A stretch of DNA of 64,000 bases from Paratractidigestivibacter sp963640745. GTDB lineage: Bacteria; Actinomycetota; Coriobacteriia; Coriobacteriales; Atopobiaceae. The notes beneath the pieces are model-generated. The model searched no databases. It had not been told where the DNA came from and saw only the letters and a program-made list of their open reading frames with translations. A program made the position numbers and the translations under genes. The DNA lies in the NCBI GenBank assembly GCA_963640745.1, contig CAVIBB010000002.1, positions 1 to 64,000 on the forward strand. Direction: 5' to 3'. Positions 60,263 through 64,000 of the stretch are shown piece by piece; the first letter of the stretch is position 1, and the number at the start of each line of letters is the position of its first letter.

Positions 60263-62393
60263 CTAAAGCTGCTGGCGCTCCACGAGAGCGGCGAACTGGC
60301 CGCCGAGCGCGATGAGCTCGTCGTAGGTGCCGTCCTCGGCAATGCGCCCCTGGTCGATGAGGATGATTCGCTCGCAGTGGCGGATGGTCGAGAGGCGGTG
60401 GGCGATGACGAGGCGCGTGCACTTGAGCTCGTCGAGCGACTCGGAGACGATGCGCTGCGTCACGTTGTCGAGCGCGCTCGTCGCCTCATCGAACATGACG
60501 ATGCGCGGCTTGCCGGCCACGGCGCGCGCGATCATGAGGCGCTGGCGCTGCCCGCCGGAGATCCCGCCGCCGCCCTCGGTGACGAGCGTCTGCATACCCA
60601 TCGGCATCGCGCGGATGTCATCGGCGAAGCCCGCGAGCTCGGCCGCGTGCCAAGCGTCTTCCATGGAGAGCCCGGGCGCACTGATGGCGATGTTCTCGTA
60701 GACGCTGCCCTGGAAGAGCTTGCCGTCCTGGAGCACGACGCCGATGTTGCGGCGGACGCCCTGGACGTCGAGGCCGGTCAGGTCGCGTCCGTCGTAGTAG
60801 ACGGCGCCGCTCTGCGGGGTCTCGAAGCCGAGCAGCAGGCGCAGCAGCGTCGACTTGCCGCAGCCCGTCTTTCCGACGATGGCCACGTAGCTGCCGGGGC
60901 GGACCTTGAGGCTGATGTCGGTGAGGACGTTCGGCTGCCCCTCTTTGTAGGAGAAGGTCACGTGGTCGAGTTCGAAGCCGCCGGAAAGGCGCGAGACGAG
61001 GGTCTTTNNNNNNNNNNAAGGCCCCGGTGACCATGCCGTAAGCGGCCGTGAAGGCCATGTACTCGGCTACGCTGACGCCGCCGGCGATTGCGGCTCCGTA
61101 GATGACGACGGTGCCTGCGAGTGAGACGGCCGTCTGGATGGTGCTCGAGAGGCGTACGATGGCCGGGCCGTTATAGGCAAGGGCGGCCGAGGCGGAGTAC
61201 GCGTTGGCCCAGTTCGCGAACGCGCGCTTCTCGGCGCCGGCGAGCTTGATCTTTTGCACCCCGGAGAGCAGTGCGTACTGGATGCTGGAGAGCTTGCTCG
61301 TGACCTCGAGCTGCTTCTTTGTCATGCGCTGCTGGGCGAAGCCGATGACGAGCGTGACGACGCACGACGCCGCCGTAAAGAGAAGCGCGGGCACGAGCAG
61401 CGCCGGCGTCATGGTGCCGATCTGGAAGATGTAGACGAACGAGAAGAGCGACGAGAGAAGCGTCGAGAACGCCATCGACTGCAGGATCGAGGTGAGCGAC
61501 GAGACCGCGCCCACGCGCTCACTGAGCTCGCCCGTCTGGTGGCCGGCAAAGAAGGACGCCGGCAGCGAGAGGACGCGCATCATGATGGACGCCTGCAGCG
61601 GAACGTTGAGCTTGGTGCTCACGCGGCTGGTGACGAAGCCGTTCGCGACGCCGATGAGCATCGACGAGATGGTCACGCCGACCATCAGGGTGATGACCGG
61701 CAGCACCACGGAGGTCTGGCCGCTCTCGATGACCGGGCCGAAGATGATCTTGGTCACGCTCGGGGTGACCGTGCCCAAAAGCGTCGAGATGAGCGTGGTC
61801 CCGATGAGGGCGACGTAGTCGGAGGGGTCGAGCGAGCGGAGCATGTGGACGAAGAGATCGGGAACCGTGAGGGCGCGCGCGGGCAGCGGGCGATAGAAGC
61901 AATAGGCCTTCTCGTCGAGCTTGGGCGCGGCGGGCGAGCCGACCGAGACGGGCTGTCCCGTGCGGGGATCGCGGCAAGAGTACCCGCCGCGGGCGCGGGG
62001 GATGAGCGCCGTGGGCACGCCGTCCTCGGTGAAGCCGAGCATGGCGCCGACGGCGTCCTTCTCCCAGCCGCGCGTGAGGCGGACCGGTCGGCACATGATG
62101 CCGGTGACGCGTAGCCGCTCCTCGAGGTATTTCTCGACCTTCTGCGCGTCGGTGGTCTTGGCGGGCGCGCTGCCGAGCCCGCCGATTGCCGTCCCGGACC
62201 CCTCAGCCTGCTTTTCCTTGGCGCCGTAGTAGCGAAGGACGGCGTCGAGGGCGCTTTTTGCCTGTGCCGCGGCGTCTGTGCCGCTCGTGGTGACGCGACC
62301 CGTGACGGCGTCGGAGATGCCGCGCAGCGAATCCGCGAGCATCGCGTCGTCCGCCGCGCGCCTCTCCTCGATCTGACTTTCGAACCAGCCCAT
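60263..62393 (-). CDS. NHLM-type ABC transporter, permease and ATP-binding protein (interrupted by gap)
   Basis: The ~700-residue protein has an N-terminal ~200-residue extension (RLTRGWEKDAVGAMLGFTEDGVPTALIPRARGGYSCRDP), six hydrophobic helices and an ABC domain: VGKTGCGKSTLLRLLLG, GGGISGGQRQRLMIARA, RIVMFDEATSALD, VIAHRLSTI. The extension plus exporter is the pattern of the ATP-binding subunit of NHLM bacteriocin systems. AAGGA precedes ATG 62393. The gap at 61008 lies between helix 6 and the ABC domain; the frames differ across it and about 40-50 residues seem missing. Confidence 0.87.
61008..61017. other. Assembly gap placeholder inside exporter gene
   Basis: Ten Ns separate two frames of the same gene. 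By comparison with ABC exporters, some 130 bases between the last helix and the nucleotide-binding domain appear missing. Confidence 0.9.
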
Positions 62394-62409
62394 GTGCGTC
62401 CTTATGTTC

Positions 62410-64000
62410 CTATTCCTGGCTGACGAGGGTCGTGTAGACCCCGCCGGCCGCGAAGAGCTCCTCGTGCGTGCCGCGCTCGGCAACCGTGCCCTTGTCGAAG
62501 ACGATGATCTCGTCGGCGTCGCGGACGGTCGAGAGTCGGTGGGCGATGATCACGAGCGTGATCCCGCGCCGGCGCACCGCCTCCATGACCTTCGCCTCGG
62601 TCTGCGCGTCGAGCGCGCTCGTGGCCTCGTCCATGACGATGATGGTCGGGTCCATGGCGAGCGCGCGTGCGATCTCGAGGCGCTGGCGCTGACCACCGGA
62701 GAGGTCGCGCCCGTCCTCGGCGAGCATGTGCTCGTAGCCGCCGGGGCGCGAGACGATGTCCTCGTGGACCTGGGCGTCGCGCGCCGCGAGGATGACCTCG
62801 TAGTCCTCGATGGAGCTGTCCCAGAGGCGGATGTTGTTGGAGACCGTGTCGCTAAAGAGCATGATCTCCTGGTCGACGACCGCGATCGACCCGCAGCGCA
62901 CCGCGCGCGGCACCTCGGCGAGCGGCTTGCCGTCGACGCGGACCTCGCCCGTCCACGGCGCGTAGACGCCGGCGATGAGCTTGGCGATGGTGGACTTGCC
63001 GCAGCCCGAGGAGCCGACGAGCGCCACGCAGCCGCCCGGCCTCACATGGAGGCTGAAGTCGCGCACGACGGGCTCGGCGAGCTTGGAATAGCCGAACGTG
63101 ACGTGGTCGAGGTCGACCTGCCCGGTGAGCTTCTCGCAAGAAGCGCCCCCGAGGGACACGGCGTCGAGCGCCGGGTCGCAGAGCGGGTCGAGCGGGTAGT
63201 CCATGACGTCCTTGACGCGCTCCATGTCGGTGCGCATCTCCTGGAAGGACTGCATCGACGTGATGAGCGACTGCGCGGGGGAGGCGAACATGCCGATGAG
63301 GCTCTGCATCGTGTAGAGGGCGCCCGTGGTGAACTGCCCCTCGATGATGAGCCAGACGCCCACGCCGAGCAGCAGCGACTTGGTAAAGAGGTTCACGAGC
63401 TGGGGAAGCAGGCCCACGTAGGCGTTCTGCTTGGCGAGCTCTACCGACTGCCGGTTGACGCTCGCCTGGTAGCCCGACCAGCGGCGGAAGAAGCCCGGCT
63501 CGACGCCCTGGGCCTTGATGGTCTCGATCATCGAGATGCTGGCCATGGTCGTGGAGGCGAGCTTGGCCGAGTCGCGCATCATGACGCGGTTGGCGTTCAC
63601 GCGGCGCTTGGAGAGCTGACGCGCGACCAGCATATCGACGAGGACCGAGAAGATGCCGAGCGCCGCCAGGTAGGGAGAGAAGCTGATGAGCGCGGCGAGG
63701 TAAACCACGAGCATGACGACGTTGATGGCGAGCGGCGCCACCTGGCCGACGATGGCCTGCGCGATGGTCGAGTTCGTTCCCATGCGCTGGGCGATGTCGC
63801 CCGTCATGCGCTGCGAGAAGAACTCCATCGGCATGTGGAGCACCTTCCAGAAGAAGGAGGCGTTGGACGTGGCGGCCATCTTTCCCTGAACGCGCAGCAG
63901 GTAGATGGCATTAAGTGCCGAGACCACGACTTGGATGACGCCGAAGGCTACGAAGAGCGCCATGAAGGGGACGAACCAGTCGGGGTTCGCGCCCGTGAGG
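62410..64000 (-). CDS. NHLM-type ABC transporter peptidase/permease (5' end beyond window)
   Basis: The frame is open from the window edge to 62410, about 530 residues. It has exporter helices (LFVAFGVIQVVVSALNAIYLL, AINVVMLVVYLAALISF) and an ABC domain: LVGSSGCGKSTIAKLIAGV, GGYEHMLAEDGRDLSGGQRQRLEIARALAMDPTIIVMDEATSALD. In NHLM systems this subunit carries an N-terminal C39 peptidase that cuts the leader; that part lies outside the window. It precedes the second exporter gene by 16 bases. Confidence 0.88.
   Translation of the reverse strand, partial: LTGANPDWFVPFMALFVAFGVIQVVVSALNAIYLLRVQGKMAATSNASFFWKVLHMPMEFFSQRMTGDIAQRMGTNSTIAQAIVGQVAPLAINVVMLVVYLAALISFSPYLAALGIFSVLVDMLVARQLSKRRVNANRVMMRDSAKLASTTMASISMIETIKAQGVEPGFFRRWSGYQASVNRQSVELAKQNAYVGLLPQLVNLFTKSLLLGVGVWLIIEGQFTTGALYTMQSLIGMFASPAQSLITSMQSFQEMRTDMERVKDVMDYPLDPLCDPALDAVSLGGASCEKLTGQVDLDHVTFGYSKLAEPVVRDFSLHVRPGGCVALVGSSGCGKSTIAKLIAGVYAPWTGEVRVDGKPLAEVPRAVRCGSIAVVDQEIMLFSDTVSNNIRLWDSSIEDYEVILAARDAQVHEDIVSRPGGYEHMLAEDGRDLSGGQRQRLEIARALAMDPTIIVMDEATSALDAQTEAKVMEAVRRRGITLVIIAHRLSTVRDADEIIVFDKGTVAERGTHEELFAAGGVYTTLVSQE

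Overview
This is about 64 kb of a high-GC bacterial chromosome. The gene set points to a gut anaerobe of the Coriobacteriia (Actinomycetota), most like Collinsella; that assignment is inferred, as the window has no rRNA or tRNA. Evidence: GC-rich codon use, pyruvate formate-lyase, a huge 2-hydroxyacyl-CoA dehydratase-type activase, an agmatine deiminase operon, an LPxTG surface protein and a Nif11-like peptide with NHLM-type ABC exporters. Three 10-N placeholders (2457, 14764, 61008) each interrupt a gene.

Layout. 1-3.0 kb: redox operon (aldo/keto reductase, 73-aa protein, CMD-cupin fusion) divergent from a LysR regulator. 3.3-10.9 kb: hydrolase, TrmO, a metal P-type ATPase facing a TetR regulator across a palindromic operator, adenine deaminase, 3-methyladenine glycosylase, transglutaminase-like protein. 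11-13.7 kb: two PLP sulfur-amino-acid enzymes lying between two arrays of 41-bp repeats; an IS256-type element sits in the dyad centre of the second array. 15.8-22.2 kb: second type II topoisomerase pair, GNAT protein, release factor 3. 22.4-28.4 kb: LPxTG protein, uracil-DNA glycosylase, HD protein, a DNA glycosylase-Vsr fusion, RlmH, YhbY-like protein, RsmJ. 28.7-38.6 kb: YeiH exporter, small regulators, a toxin-antitoxin-like pair, Crp/Fnr regulator, 1411-aa activase, two cupins. 38.8-46.8 kb: MATE pump, membrane LuxR regulator and agmatine catabolism (putrescine carbamoyltransferase, antiporter, agmatine deiminase, carbamate kinase). 48.7-52.8 kb: pflA-pflB with an FNR-type box upstream and an FNR-like regulator downstream. 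52.9-58.7 kb: CobW GTPase, then a stress-signalling run (STAS protein, SpoIIE-type phosphatase, ppGpp synthetase domain, separate HD hydrolase). 59.9-64 kb: Nif11-like precursor peptide and two ABC exporters, running off the window.

The least explained structure is non-coding: (i) six dispersed ~120-bp inverted repeats sharing a core but using three unrelated, perfectly paired outer arms; (ii) two inverted arrays of 41-bp repeats; (iii) an over-represented octamer GGCAAGAA (28 copies found by eye); (iv) two hairpins with an identical loop and different stems after pflB.
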